Origin: Deltaproteobacteria bacterium
GTDB taxonomy: Bacteria; Desulfobacterota; Syntrophorhabdia; Syntrophorhabdales; JANXAF01
Assembly (NCBI GenBank): GCA_026417175.1
Contig: JAOADT010000006.1
Span: 69,031-105,614 of the forward strand
Direction: 5' to 3'
DNA length: 36,584 nt
Shown: in pieces, positions 23,603-32,924 of the stretch
Numbering within the stretch: the first letter of the stretch is position 1
How the letters are laid out: each line of letters begins with the position of its first letter
The notes under the pieces: generated by a model
What the model was told of the DNA's origin: nothing
The model's input: the letters and a program-made list of their open reading frames with translations, nothing else
The model's database searches: none
Translations under genes and position numbers: made by a program

Positions 23603-25637
23603 GTTCTATTCTGTCGTAATGAGAGAAATACATTGTGAACGAGGCTCTCCCTTGAGACAGGGATCTTATGTCTGTTGAATACCCAAACATCTCCGTTAAA
23701 GGTGCATATGCCTCGATTAATGTAATCCTATCTTTAGAAACTATTTCTTTTATCTGGCACTTCCTCATATTTAGATCGTTTATTATGTCACCCAAAAACT
23801 CATTCGGGGTCGTAACAGTAAGGGACATTATTGGATGAAGAAGCACAGGTAAAGCCTCGCTACAACCCTTTCTGAAACCTTCATGAGCAGCCATCTTAAG
23901 TGTAAGTCTGGCGAATTCTGGATTATTAAATGAAGCATCAAGTATGTATACCCTTATATCTGTCATTGGATAGCCTTTTAAAATTCCAATGTTCGCAGCC
24001 TCCACTATCCCTTCCTCTATAGCTTCTATGTACGGATAAGCCACATGGTCTGGCCCGATCCTGAAAAAAACATTTACACCCTTTCCTCTTTCTTCAGGCG
24101 TGATCTGCATTTTTACCATGCCTCTGTAAAGGACCCCATTTATAGTCTTTTCAAAAGAATTCTCAACCGAAACCTCTTTATCTATGGTCTCTTTATACAC
24201 TACCTGAGGTTTACCAACATGTATATCAACTCCGAATTCTTCTCGGACTCTTCTCATTATTACATCTAAATGGAGCTCTCCCATTCCTGAGACAATTGTC
24301 TGCAGAGAATCTTCATCAGATTTCACATGAAACGTCGGGTCCTCCTCGGCTATTCTTTTAAGGATCGTTATTAGTTTTTCTTGATCGGCATTCCTTTTTG
24401 GCTCAACTGCAATGGAGATCACAGGTTGGTAGATGTTAATAGGTTCCAAAAGAATCCGTTTTTCCTTTGTTAAGGTATGTCCAGTGGATGTGTCCTTTGG
24501 CCCTACAATGCCAACAATTGCACCAACTGATGCTTTATCTATCCTTTCTTTGTGATTCGCGTGCATTCTATAAATCCGTGATATCTTTTCCTTTCGTCCC
24601 ACATTCACGTTTAAAACATCTTCGCCAGTTTCTAACTCTCCGGAATAAACACGAATGTATATAAGTTTTCTCCCTTCCTCCATTATAACCTTGAAGGCAA
24701 GGGCGGTAAAGTCTTCCTCCGGAGATGGTAACCTTGTTTCTTCCTCACCTGTGACCGGATTCTTTCCTTTTACTGGCGGAACATCAAGGGGTGAAGGTAG
24801 ATACCTAACCACGCCATCCAACAATGGCTGAATACCTTTATTTCTTAGCGCGGCTCCACAGAAAACAGGAACCAGCTTCATCGAAATAGTCCCTTTTCTT
24901 ATGGTTTCGTGAATGAGAGCTTCCGGTATCTCCTCACCATTCAGATACATTTCCATGATTCTATCATCTATCATGGAAAGTGTATCCAAAAGCTTTTCTC
25001 TGTAGTTATAAGATGTTTTTTTGAGGTCCTCAGGTATGTCTACGTACTCATAGATAGCACCAAGACTATCCTCATCCCACACAATTCCTTTCATTGTTAC
25101 TAGATCTACAACACCAGTAAAGTTTTCCTCCTTTCCCATGGGAATCTGAACAAGCAATGGATTAGTGCCTAGTTTCTCTACCATCATGTCTATAACATTG
25201 AAAAAGTCTGATCCAACTCTATCCAATTTGTTTACAAATGCAATCCTGGGAATCTTGTACTTGTCAGCCTGATGCCACACTGTTTCCGACTGAGGCTCGA
25301 CACCTCCCACTCCGCAAAAAACAGCGATCATTCCATCAAGCACCCGCAGAGACCTTTCAACCTCTATTGTGAAATCCACATGTCCGGGCGTATCAATTAT
25401 CTGGATCTCATGATCCTTCCAGTAACATGTGGTACAAGCAGACGTTATAGTTATTCCCCTTTCCTGTTCTTGTGGCAGATAATCCATGACAGCTGTGCCC
25501 TCGTGCACTTCACCAATCTTGTATGTTTTTCCCGTGTAATATAGTATTCTCTCTGTAACTGTCGTTTTTCCAGCATCGATATGGGCTACGATGCCAATGT
25601 TTCTTATCTTTTGCAGTCTTGCCTGTTCCTTTTTCAT
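23589..25637 (-). CDS. fusA: Translation elongation factor G (likely second copy)
   Basis: This is EF-G of 682 residues with all five domains. G motifs are AHIDAGKTT (18-26), [15 protein letters not shown] and NKLD. It uses GTP to move tRNA and mRNA on the ribosome and, with ribosome recycling factor, to split ribosomes. It is not in the usual rpsL-rpsG-fusA-tuf cluster, so it is probably a paralogue of the EF-G2 kind. The ATG at 25637 is chosen because the domain begins there; GGAGG lies 15 bases upstream, which is rather far. An in-frame TTG at 25670 would add 11 residues. It heads the fusA-birA-coaX operon. Confidence 0.93.
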   Translation of the reverse strand: MKKEQARLQKIRNIGIVAHIDAGKTTVTERILYYTGKTYKIGEVHEGTAVMDYLPQEQERGITITSACTTCYWKDHEIQIIDTPGHVDFTIEVERSLRVLDGMIAVFCGVGGVEPQSETVWHQADKYKIPRIAFVNKLDRVGSDFFNVIDMMVEKLGTNPLLVQIPMGKEENFTGVVDLVTMKGIVWDEDSLGAIYEYVDIPEDLKKTSYNYREKLLDTLSMIDDRIMEMYLNGEEIPEALIHETIRKGTISMKLVPVFCGAALRNKGIQPLLDGVVRYLPSPLDVPPVKGKNPVTGEEETRLPSPEEDFTALAFKVIMEEGRKLIYIRVYSGELETGEDVLNVNVGRKEKISRIYRMHANHKERIDKASVGAIVGIVGPKDTSTGHTLTKEKRILLEPINIYQPVISIAVEPKRNADQEKLITILKRIAEEDPTFHVKSDEDSLQTIVSGMGELHLDVIMRRVREEFGVDIHVGKPQVVYKETIDKEVSVENSFEKTINGVLYRGMVKMQITPEERGKGVNVFFRIGPDHVAYPYIEAIEEGIVEAANIGILKGYPMTDIRVYILDASFNNPEFARLTLKMAAHEGFRKGCSEALPVLLHPIMSLTVTTPNEFLGDIINDLNMRKCQIKEIVSKDRITLIEAYAPLTEMFGYSTDIRSLSQGRASFTMYFSHYDRIEHGKN

Positions 25638-25780
25638 TTGGCTAAAGATATTCCTCCATTTGTTCAACAAAAGTCAAGATCCAAAAAGATGAATCAAATT
25701 TTACAAGAAAACGGTTAGAGAATGCTACATAAAAGATAGTCTTTTTGTCCCTTTGTGTTTGTTGGAAATTCTTTTAAAGA

Positions 25781-25801
25781 GGGGGAGATAATGTCTCCCC
25801 C
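25781..25801 (-). terminator. Rho-independent terminator after the pterin enzyme gene
   Basis: GGGGGAGA pairs with TCTCCCCC around a 5-base loop, flanked by A/T runs on both sides that extend the stem. It lies 10 bp after the stop at 25812 and separates that gene from fusA downstream. Confidence 0.8.
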
Positions 25802-25811
25802 TTTTAAATAC

Positions 25812-27857
25812 CTATGCCTTACTGATCCTACACCTTAGAGCTTTAAGGTGAGGATAACCAGTTACAGGATCAGTAGGTTTGCAAGACGTGAGGACGTTTA
25901 CATTTGTTTCCTCCCATCCGTGGGAGATTAGAACTACCCCTGGTAAAAGATCTTGAGTCAGTTTTACTTTGATTTTGAGTTGCCCATTCGGAGTCTCCAC
26001 AATTGCAAAATCACCATCCTGAAGGCCATACTTTTTACCAGTTTCAGGATTTATCTCTGCAAAAGGTTCTGGATACTTACTTCTCAGGCTTGGAAGGTTC
26101 CTAAACTGTGTATGAGTATAGTATATTATACGGTTCCCAGTACTTAACCAAAGAGGATATTTTTCTCTTTCATCTGGTTTCGTGAAAACTACCTTCTCCG
26201 GATCCGCTGGTTCTGGTAAAGGAGCATAACCATGATCGGCAAGAGTTTTGGAATAAATTTCAATTTTTCCAGACGGCGTTCTGATTTTGCCACTTTTGAC
26301 CAGATCATACGTTTTTTCAGCATAGAACATTCCATGAGGATAAGAGTCTAGTTTATCGAAGCTTAAACCCATAGGTTCAAGGAAGAAATCTATGACTTCT
26401 TTATCCGTTTTCCAAGGAAAGACATCCCCATAACCCATCCGTTTTCCCAGTTCGGTCCAGAACTTCCAGTCAGACCATGCTTCTCCAATTGGATCTATAA
26501 CCTGTCTTCGTAGCATCAAGTACGGCACCCCAGACGTAACTGCGTAAACATATCCTATGCCCGGTCTCTCGAGAAATGAACATGCCGGAAGAACGATATG
26601 TGCATGTTTTGCAGTTTTTGTCATGAACATGTCCATAACCACAAGTAATTCTACTTTTTCGAAAACCTTTTCCCAGAGTGGAGATTCTGGCATGCTTAAA
26701 CCCGGATTTCCTGCTGTAACGATAAAGGCTTTAACAGGATACGGTTTTTCTTTTAACACCGCATCTGGTAAATACAAGGTTTGTCCATAAGGAGAAGGCC
26801 TACCCCAGAGACTATAAAAAATTGGGTGTTCGTTTGCTCCTAATGGTTTCTCTTCTACTGGAATTCTAAGATCTCCAAGTTTCGGGAAGGCTACAGATAC
26901 CCACCCTCCTGGAACATCCACATTTCCAGTTATAGTCTGAAGAATTGCAAACGCTCTCATCGTGTAAAGGCCATCAGCCCTTTGATCGAAACACGTACCG
27001 GGAATGATACAGGCCGGTTTTGTTGTCGCATAGGTCCTGGCAAGTTCACGAATCTGATTAGCCTTAAGTCCTGTTTGTCCTTCTACTGCCTCTGGGGTGT
27101 ATTTTTTCACATGTTCCTTTAGCTGATCAAAGCCAAATGTATACTTCTCCACCATCTCCCTATCATAAAGTCCCTCTTCTATGATGACGTTCATCATGGA
27201 AAGGGCAAGCGCACAATCACTTCCAGGTGTAACAGGGTAGTGGAGTCCTAAATCCGCAAGGGGAATTTTTTTCGGGTTTATCACTATTATCTTTTTATCC
27301 TTCGATTTCCTAAGCAGTTCTGCCCAATAGGGCTTTGAATTTTCTGGATTTGTAGCCCACAACACGACACATTTAGCCTGATCTGGTTCTTCTAGGAAGA
27401 ACGTGCTAAACGTCAACTGATGGGCAATTATTCTGGAGCGGTAACAAACACTTTCCACCGACAGCAGGTTAGGCGTACCGTATGCCCCTTTAAAACGTTG
27501 CGCAAAGGCTGCGATCTCTAAATTTTCGACTCCTATGGACCCACAAAAAATAGCGAGAGAATGAGGCCCGTATTTTTCCTTTATTTCTTTGAGCTTTCCG
27601 GATATAGTATCAAGGGCTTCATCCCAACTAATCTTTTTCCACTGCCCGTTTTCTTTTTTCATAGGATAAAGGATTCTATCTGGAGAGTAAACCCACTCCG
27701 GAAGAGCCTCTCCCCTAGGGCAAAGATAACCCCTACTTAAGGGATGTTCTGGCATCCCTTCCGCTTTGACCAACTTGCCGTCTTTTACATGGGCCACAAG
27801 ACCGCAGGAACAAACACAGTTGATGCAGACCGTGTTGATCTTTTTAGTTTCAGACAT
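25812..27857 (-). CDS. Molybdopterin/tungstopterin oxidoreductase, acetylene-hydratase-like
   Basis: This 681-residue protein of the DMSO reductase family should bind one [4Fe-4S] cluster (Cys11, Cys14, Cys18, Cys46 in LCPRG) and a bis-pterin Mo or W centre, with Cys138 in SVCYRS as likely metal ligand. No twin-arginine or other signal is visible, so it is probably cytoplasmic. By eye the second half (EKPYPVKAF, LVVMDMFMTKTAKHAHIVLP, LERP, FPWK, TPSGKIEIYS) recalls Pelobacter acetylene hydratase. The catalytic aspartate after the second cluster cysteine is valine here, so redox chemistry is more likely. No electron-transfer subunit gene is adjacent. GGAGG precedes the ATG. Confidence 0.88.
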   Translation of the reverse strand: MSETKKINTVCINCVCSCGLVAHVKDGKLVKAEGMPEHPLSRGYLCPRGEALPEWVYSPDRILYPMKKENGQWKKISWDEALDTISGKLKEIKEKYGPHSLAIFCGSIGVENLEIAAFAQRFKGAYGTPNLLSVESVCYRSRIIAHQLTFSTFFLEEPDQAKCVVLWATNPENSKPYWAELLRKSKDKKIIVINPKKIPLADLGLHYPVTPGSDCALALSMMNVIIEEGLYDREMVEKYTFGFDQLKEHVKKYTPEAVEGQTGLKANQIRELARTYATTKPACIIPGTCFDQRADGLYTMRAFAILQTITGNVDVPGGWVSVAFPKLGDLRIPVEEKPLGANEHPIFYSLWGRPSPYGQTLYLPDAVLKEKPYPVKAFIVTAGNPGLSMPESPLWEKVFEKVELLVVMDMFMTKTAKHAHIVLPACSFLERPGIGYVYAVTSGVPYLMLRRQVIDPIGEAWSDWKFWTELGKRMGYGDVFPWKTDKEVIDFFLEPMGLSFDKLDSYPHGMFYAEKTYDLVKSGKIRTPSGKIEIYSKTLADHGYAPLPEPADPEKVVFTKPDEREKYPLWLSTGNRIIYYTHTQFRNLPSLRSKYPEPFAEINPETGKKYGLQDGDFAIVETPNGQLKIKVKLTQDLLPGVVLISHGWEETNVNVLTSCKPTDPVTGYPHLKALRCRISKA

Positions 27858-27892
27858 TTAACACCTCCCAAGAGATTCTAGCTTTTTCGTAC

Positions 27893-27922
27893 ACTATAGC
27901 ACATGGATGGACGTATTTGCAA
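27893..27922 (-). promoter_or_regulatory. Promoter of the pterin enzyme gene
   Basis: The minus strand shows TTGCAA (27917-27922), an 18-base spacer and TGC-TATAGT, an extended -10 (hexamer at 27893-27898), about 35 bp before the ATG. Confidence 0.45.
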
Positions 27923-28106
27923 TAAAATGGGTCAAACGGTAATTATCTAAATCATCGCTCAAAAAAACACTCCCCTTTATCTTCCCTTCTATCTGGTTGT
28001 CTGTCTCATTTATTACTGCAAACGCTTCCCGTTTCCAACTGTACAAATTATATATTTGTAGCTCAACTCCATACCGTTAAACATATAGCGTTATTTGAGT
28101 TTTTTC
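27923..28106. other. Divergent intergenic region with no gene
   Basis: The 323-bp gap between the pterin enzyme and acyl-CoA ligase genes is AT-rich. Apart from the two promoters at its ends I see no coding frame with a ribosome site and no strong hairpin. Confidence 0.5.
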
Positions 28107-28135
28107 TTGATTTGTATACACTTGCCATGATAAAT
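28107..28135 (+). promoter_or_regulatory. Promoter of the acyl-CoA ligase gene
   Basis: TTGATT (28107-28112), 17 bases and ATAAAT (28130-28135) form a plausible promoter. The spacer holds TTTGTATACA, including the 8-bp palindrome TGTATACA; its first nine bases match the SDR-had-dch promoter. Confidence 0.45.
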
Positions 28136-28180
28136 TTAAATCGTGTTCAAAAAAATCATTTAAAAATTCGGAGGTATACC

Positions 28181-29764
28181 ATGCCAGATGTTTACATTCA
28201 CATTGGAGAGATTCTTGCAAGAAACGGGAGAATGTATCCAAATGATATTGCACTCGTAGAAAGGGTACCTGCGGAGAAAAGGAGGAGACAAATCACTTGG
28301 TCTCAATTCGACCATCTGGCCAACAGATTTGCAAATATACTTGTGTCGAAAGGAATAAAAAAAGGTGATAAAGTACTACATTTTATGATGAATTCCTTGG
28401 AGTGGCTCATATGTTATTTTGGGATAATAAGGACAGGCGCATGGGTTGTTCCGCTTAACTTCCGATTCACATCCGATGACGTTAAATATTGCTGCGATGT
28501 AGCCGAGCCGAAAGTTGTAGTATTTGATGAAGAATTTACACCTCGAATAGAGGCCATAATAGACAGACTTCCCACTGTGGAGTCATACATATGCGTCGGT
28601 AAGAACATCCCTTCTTTTGCGGAATCTTATGAGGAGCTTATGAAAAATTCTAGCGAATCACCTCTCAATACAGAGATCACGTATGCAGATCCTTGCGGAT
28701 TATATTTCACTTCAGGAACCACCGGGAAGCCAAAACCCATACTCCTTACCCACAAAAACATGGTATCTTCGTGTATAACCGAAAGCGTAAGACAAAAAAT
28801 GACCAAAAAAGACGTGTTTGTGCTCATCCCGCCTCTTTATCACACGGGCGCGAAAATGCACTGGTTTGGAGCTTTCATTGTAGGTGGTAAGGGTGTCCTT
28901 TTAAAGGGTGTAGCCCCAGAGTGGATATTGGAAGCCATAAGCGAGGAAGGTGGAACTGTCTTATTTCTTCTCGTTCCATGGGCTCAAGATATTCTTTTAA
29001 AACTAGACAAAGGAGAGATTAAACTATCCGATTACAAACTTGATCAGTGGAGACTGATGTACATAGGTGCACAGCCTGTTCCTCCTGCACTTATCGAACA
29101 CTGGAGAAGATATTTTCCCAATATGGAGTACAATACGGTCTATGGTCTAAGCGAATCCACAGGACCAGGATGTATATACCTTAGTTCTGATGCGCTCCAC
29201 AAGATTGGCTCTATAGGAAAGCCAGGATTTAACTGGGAGGCAAGGATAGTTGATGAAAATGGAAATGATGTGAAAAGGGGAGAAGTTGGAGAACTTATTG
29301 TGAGAGGCGATGGAATAATGAGGGAATACTATAAGAACCCAGAGGCAACTGCAAATACTATAAGGGACGGGTGGCTATATACAGGGGATATGGCTAAAGA
29401 GGATGAAGACGGTTTCATCTGGCTGGTAGATAGAAAAAAGGACATCATCATAACTGGTGGGGAAAACGTATTCCCCGTTGAGATTGAGGATTTCCTTCAT
29501 GCCCATCCTGCCGTTAAAGACGTAGCTGCGATAGGACTTCCTGATGAACGGTTGGGAGAGATAGTGGCTGTAGTCATAGATCCAATACCTGGAAAAGAGG
29601 TCTCAGAGGAAGAAATCTTAAGATTCTGCGAGGCACTTCCAAGATACAAAAGACCTAGAAAAGTTTTTTTTGGAGAAGTTCCTCGCAACCCAACCGGAAA
29701 AATAGAAAAACCAAAATTGAGGAAAAAGTATGCTGGAATGGAGGAGGCATTCAGGATAAAATAA
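28181..29764 (+). CDS. Acyl-CoA synthetase/ligase (AMP-binding family)
   Basis: This 527-residue adenylate-forming enzyme should activate a carboxylic acid to its CoA ester via an acyl-AMP. It shows the P-loop-like A3 motif SGTTGKPKP, the A5 motif VYGLSEST, WLYTGD with DRKKDIIITGGENV in the hinge region, and the C-terminal lysine motif PTGKIEK. The substrate is not readable; fatty, aromatic and alicyclic acids are all possible. The ATG at 28181 has GGAGG six bases upstream, whereas a longer frame from 28112 starts inside the promoter. It diverges from the pterin enzyme gene and runs into rnc 4 bp after its stop. Confidence 0.9.
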   Translation: MPDVYIHIGEILARNGRMYPNDIALVERVPAEKRRRQITWSQFDHLANRFANILVSKGIKKGDKVLHFMMNSLEWLICYFGIIRTGAWVVPLNFRFTSDDVKYCCDVAEPKVVVFDEEFTPRIEAIIDRLPTVESYICVGKNIPSFAESYEELMKNSSESPLNTEITYADPCGLYFTSGTTGKPKPILLTHKNMVSSCITESVRQKMTKKDVFVLIPPLYHTGAKMHWFGAFIVGGKGVLLKGVAPEWILEAISEEGGTVLFLLVPWAQDILLKLDKGEIKLSDYKLDQWRLMYIGAQPVPPALIEHWRRYFPNMEYNTVYGLSESTGPGCIYLSSDALHKIGSIGKPGFNWEARIVDENGNDVKRGEVGELIVRGDGIMREYYKNPEATANTIRDGWLYTGDMAKEDEDGFIWLVDRKKDIIITGGENVFPVEIEDFLHAHPAVKDVAAIGLPDERLGEIVAVVIDPIPGKEVSEEEILRFCEALPRYKRPRKVFFGEVPRNPTGKIEKPKLRKKYAGMEEAFRIK

Positions 29765-29768
29765 TGGC

Positions 29769-30431
29769 ATGGATGAGTATTCAGAACTAGAAGAACTGAT
29801 CCAATACAAATTTAAAAATCGTGAGCTTCTTCATAGCGCATTAACGCACGCATCTTACTCCTCTAACTTTGAAAAAAGAAATGCTAACGAAAAATTGGAG
29901 TTTCTAGGTGATGCGGTTCTAAACGCGTTGATAACCTTTATGCTTTATGAAAAGTTCAAGGATAGAGACGAGGGCTTTTTGAGCAACGCAAGATCATATC
30001 TAGTAAAAAGGGAAACCCTAACTGAGATAGGGAAAAGATTAAAGATAGAAAACTACATGAAGTTCGAAGACAGTATATCACCATACGATTCAAAAGTTAT
30101 CTCTAATATGATTGAGGCCCTTATAGGGGCCATATATCTCGATGGTGGCATTCGGAAGACGAGATCTGTCGTGAGAAAACTTTTTTCGCCTTATTTTGAC
30201 GAGGAAAAACTTGAGCAGAAAAATCCTAAAAACGTGCTGCAGGAGTATACCCAGAAACAGTTTGGTCTTTTACCCAAATATCGTTGCATAAAAAAGGGAA
30301 AAAACGGGTTCCAAGCTACTTGCAAGGTAGGAAAGGAATTTCTGGCAAAAGGTACGGGAAGAACAAAAAAAGAGGCTGAAACAGAGGCAGCGCGCAATCT
30401 GTTGAAAGTTATCGTTCCCAATTCAAGTTAA
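29769..30431 (+). CDS. rnc: Ribonuclease III
   Basis: This 220-residue enzyme cuts double-stranded RNA, including rRNA precursors and some mRNAs. The N-terminal endonuclease domain has the signature NEKLEFLGDAV (40-50) and EALIGAIYLDGG. A double-stranded-RNA-binding domain covers about 153-220 (NVLQEYTQKQFG, AAARNLL-like end). It begins 4 bp after the acyl-CoA ligase gene, an unusual partner. The 3' end overlaps the amidohydrolase gene by 23 bp. Confidence 0.96.
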   Translation: MDEYSELEELIQYKFKNRELLHSALTHASYSSNFEKRNANEKLEFLGDAVLNALITFMLYEKFKDRDEGFLSNARSYLVKRETLTEIGKRLKIENYMKFEDSISPYDSKVISNMIEALIGAIYLDGGIRKTRSVVRKLFSPYFDEEKLEQKNPKNVLQEYTQKQFGLLPKYRCIKKGKNGFQATCKVGKEFLAKGTGRTKKEAETEAARNLLKVIVPNSS

Positions 30432-31251
30432 AGAGTTTCTGTGCGTTTTTATAAAGGATAAGTTCTCTCGCTTCTTCTTTAACCGTTGATAACCCTCGAG
30501 TGTATCTCGAATAAGAAAGGAGGGGGAAATCTGACCCGAAAAGGACTTTTTGTGAAAGATGATTTTGGACAAAGGTATAAACCTCAGCACTAAATAGATA
30601 CGGAACTGCCGCAGTATCATAAAATACATTTTCGAAAGCTTTCTTCACCTCTGGCATGAATTCATAAAAACAGACTCCTCCACCAAGATGGGCAAGCACG
30701 ATTTTTAGTCCTCGATTCTCTTCGATAAATTTATAGAGCGAGTTAAAATCTACATTTATTTTCCCGTTATAAGAGTGTCCCAATTGTTCATTAACATGGA
30801 TAAGTAAAATACCGCCTTTCTCTCTGAGAGCGTCTGTAAATCTATTCAATCTTTGAAACTCATTTTTTCCTAGTCTTCCTCCATAAAAAGAAACCTCCCC
30901 TACCCCTTTCGCTCCTTTACTAAAACATCTGTCTATTTCTTTCATTGACCAACTTTCATCCCATACATCTATCATTATGAAAGGTAATAAATTTTTCCCC
31001 TGTGCTACGGAAAGGACATAGTCATTACACATACTCAAAAGTCCTCTGTCTTTAAAAGGAAAGGAGAGGACTGCTGCGTAATCTATTCCCTGGGATTCCA
31101 TGTATTGGGTTATGCTATGAATATCTGCTATAGGAATGTTCTTTTTTCCATATAAGATAGAAAAACCTATATCTTTCTTACACAGATCTTCTCTTTTTTG
31201 TATAATCTCAGGGGGAAACACATGCGTGTGAACATCAATGACAGCACTCAC
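30409..31251 (-). CDS. Amidohydrolase-2 family metal-dependent hydrolase
   Basis: This 280-residue TIM-barrel protein of the amidohydrolase superfamily (COG2159 type) has metal ligands His8 and His10 (DVHTH), a histidine in LLIHVNEQ, LAHLGGG and the catalytic aspartate in FGSDFP. Family members hydrolyse or decarboxylate small organic acids and amides; the substrate is unknown. The GTG at 31251 has GGAG six bases upstream, formed by the end of the permease gene, so it is the third gene of the ABC operon. Confidence 0.82.
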   Translation of the reverse strand: MSAVIDVHTHVFPPEIIQKREDLCKKDIGFSILYGKKNIPIADIHSITQYMESQGIDYAAVLSFPFKDRGLLSMCNDYVLSVAQGKNLLPFIMIDVWDESWSMKEIDRCFSKGAKGVGEVSFYGGRLGKNEFQRLNRFTDALREKGGILLIHVNEQLGHSYNGKINVDFNSLYKFIEENRGLKIVLAHLGGGVCFYEFMPEVKKAFENVFYDTAAVPYLFSAEVYTFVQNHLSQKVLFGSDFPLLSYSRYTRGLSTVKEEARELILYKNAQKLFNLNWER

Positions 31252-31254
31252 AGT

Positions 31255-31992
31255 TTACTCCGAATACCCTTTAATAAGCCTAATCCCAAGTAAGAAAAAT
31301 AAAACCGAGTAAGCCAACATAACAAGAAGAGAAAGCCACCCCATGAAATCGAGACTATCTTTCCTTACAAGAATATTTGTATGGGTAAGGGGGAGAACAT
31401 AAATCAACGGCTTAAAAATGATCGGGATCTTCTCGATTGGGAAGAATGTTCCTGTAAAAAACCCCATGGGAATTATGAGAAAGTTCGAGTAGGTTGCCGT
31501 GTCTTCATGTGATTTTGTAATCATGCCAATTACCACACCTAGACTTGAAAACATAAATGAGTTGAGAATCAACGCTAAAATAAAAACCCAATTCAATTCA
31601 AAACCTTCATGAGTCAAAAAACCTACTATGACTATAAGAGAGGCTGCAAAGACCCCTTTGAGAATCCCGGAAAGAACTTCACCAAAAACAATAGAGATCG
31701 CACTGATTGGCGACTGTATGAACATTTGGAAAGTTTTGCTATATATTCTATTCAGATTTAGGCTATTGGCAACCCAAGTGTACGAGTTGTTCATAGAGCT
31801 TAATGCGCACAATCCGGGCAGTAGAAAACCAAGGTAGTCGTATTCAGAAATTCTAAATCCTTTCCCTATTCCCAGACCGAACGCAAAAAGGTAGATTATT
31901 GGAATAATTAGGGTAGAAAAAATATAGCCGAGCCTGAGAAGCCTTCTTTTGAATATGATCATTTCCCTTAAGAAAACGGGATACCAGTTCAA
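31255..31992 (-). CDS. ABC-2 type transporter permease
   Basis: This 245-residue membrane protein has six helices and the ABC-2 pattern of NodJ-like exporters, including FFTGTFFPIEKIP and YVLPLTHTNILVR near the C-terminus. It would form the channel of an exporter driven by the ATPase encoded just upstream. The ATG overlaps the ATPase stop (ATGA). The exported compound is unknown; drugs, polysaccharides and lipids are known cargo for the family. Confidence 0.9.
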   Translation of the reverse strand: MNWYPVFLREMIIFKRRLLRLGYIFSTLIIPIIYLFAFGLGIGKGFRISEYDYLGFLLPGLCALSSMNNSYTWVANSLNLNRIYSKTFQMFIQSPISAISIVFGEVLSGILKGVFAASLIVIVGFLTHEGFELNWVFILALILNSFMFSSLGVVIGMITKSHEDTATYSNFLIIPMGFFTGTFFPIEKIPIIFKPLIYVLPLTHTNILVRKDSLDFMGWLSLLVMLAYSVLFFLLGIRLIKGYSE

Positions 31993-32822
31993 TCTATCCT
32001 CTCACCAGTGAGTTTTATAAACACATCCTCGAGGTTTGAACGCCTTATGGAAAAAGGGGGACCCAGCGTTTTAGCTTTCACGTAAGCTTCCTCTTCTGAT
32101 TTAAAAATATGCTGGATAAGTCTGCCATCCCCGTCAAGTTTCTCAAGGACAAAGTTACCCACACATTTTTTTAAATCTTCTGGGCTTCCCTCAGCAATCA
32201 GTCTTCCCCTACTTAAGATCCCGACCCTATCACACAATACATCGGCTTCCTCGATATAGTGAGTTGTTAAAATAACGGTTCTTCCTTCCATCTTTGCCTT
32301 TCTTATCAAATCCCATATTTGCCTTCTTATCTGAGGGTCAAGACCTGTTGTTGGTTCATCGAGAAAAAGTACCTTAGGATCAGAGATGAGGGCCCTTGCT
32401 AGAAGAAGTCTTTTCTGCATTCCGCCTGAAAGCTCGGAGACATAGGCTTCCCTTCTTTCTTGGAGGTCAAAATGCAAAAGAGCATCATATATTTTTTGCT
32501 TGAGATTTCTAACTTTATGGAGCATTCCATAAATTAGGAGATTTTCATAAACGGTGAGTTCTCTATCCAGATTATTCTCCTGGGGGACACAGGATATGAG
32601 ATTTTTTACTTTCTCAGGAGTTTTTACCACATCTATGCCGAATATCTTCACACTTCCCGTATCGGGTTTAGAAATGGTAGTGAGGATCTTGACAACTGTT
32701 GTCTTTCCCGCGCCATTTGGACCTAAAAGACCGTAAATTTCTCCCGCGTTGATCTTAAAAGAAAGGTTATCAAGCGCTTTTATTCTGCCGTAAGTTTTAG
32801 AGAGGTTATAAACCTCAATCAT
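31989..32822 (-). CDS. ABC-2 type transporter ATP-binding protein
   Basis: This 277-residue ATPase has Walker A GPNGAGKTT (34-42), signature LSGGMQKR, Walker B VLFLDEPTTGLDP and the switch histidine in ILTTHY. The C-terminal extension (about 215-277) is usual for DrrA/NodI-type exporters. It energises the ABC-2 permease encoded next. It is the first gene of the ATPase-permease-amidohydrolase operon, divergent from rnr. No strong ribosome site is seen before the ATG. Confidence 0.93.
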   Translation of the reverse strand: MIEVYNLSKTYGRIKALDNLSFKINAGEIYGLLGPNGAGKTTVVKILTTISKPDTGSVKIFGIDVVKTPEKVKNLISCVPQENNLDRELTVYENLLIYGMLHKVRNLKQKIYDALLHFDLQERREAYVSELSGGMQKRLLLARALISDPKVLFLDEPTTGLDPQIRRQIWDLIRKAKMEGRTVILTTHYIEEADVLCDRVGILSRGRLIAEGSPEDLKKCVGNFVLEKLDGDGRLIQHIFKSEEEAYVKAKTLGPPFSIRRSNLEDVFIKLTGERID

Positions 32823-32924
32823 CGAAAAAAATTACACCACTAAAGCTTAAAAAAAGTAAAGTTTTTTCCATTAACCATCTTGAATAAGTGGCTAACTTGT
32901 GCAACAATAGACCAGTAAATCGCG

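Noticed and set aside
25812-27857. Direct call as acetylene hydratase
   Set aside because: The aspartate next to the second cluster cysteine, needed for acetylene hydration, is replaced by valine; only family resemblance remains.
28112-28180. N-terminal extension of the acyl-CoA ligase
   Set aside because: It begins inside the likely promoter and lacks a ribosome site, while 28181 has GGAGG at proper distance.
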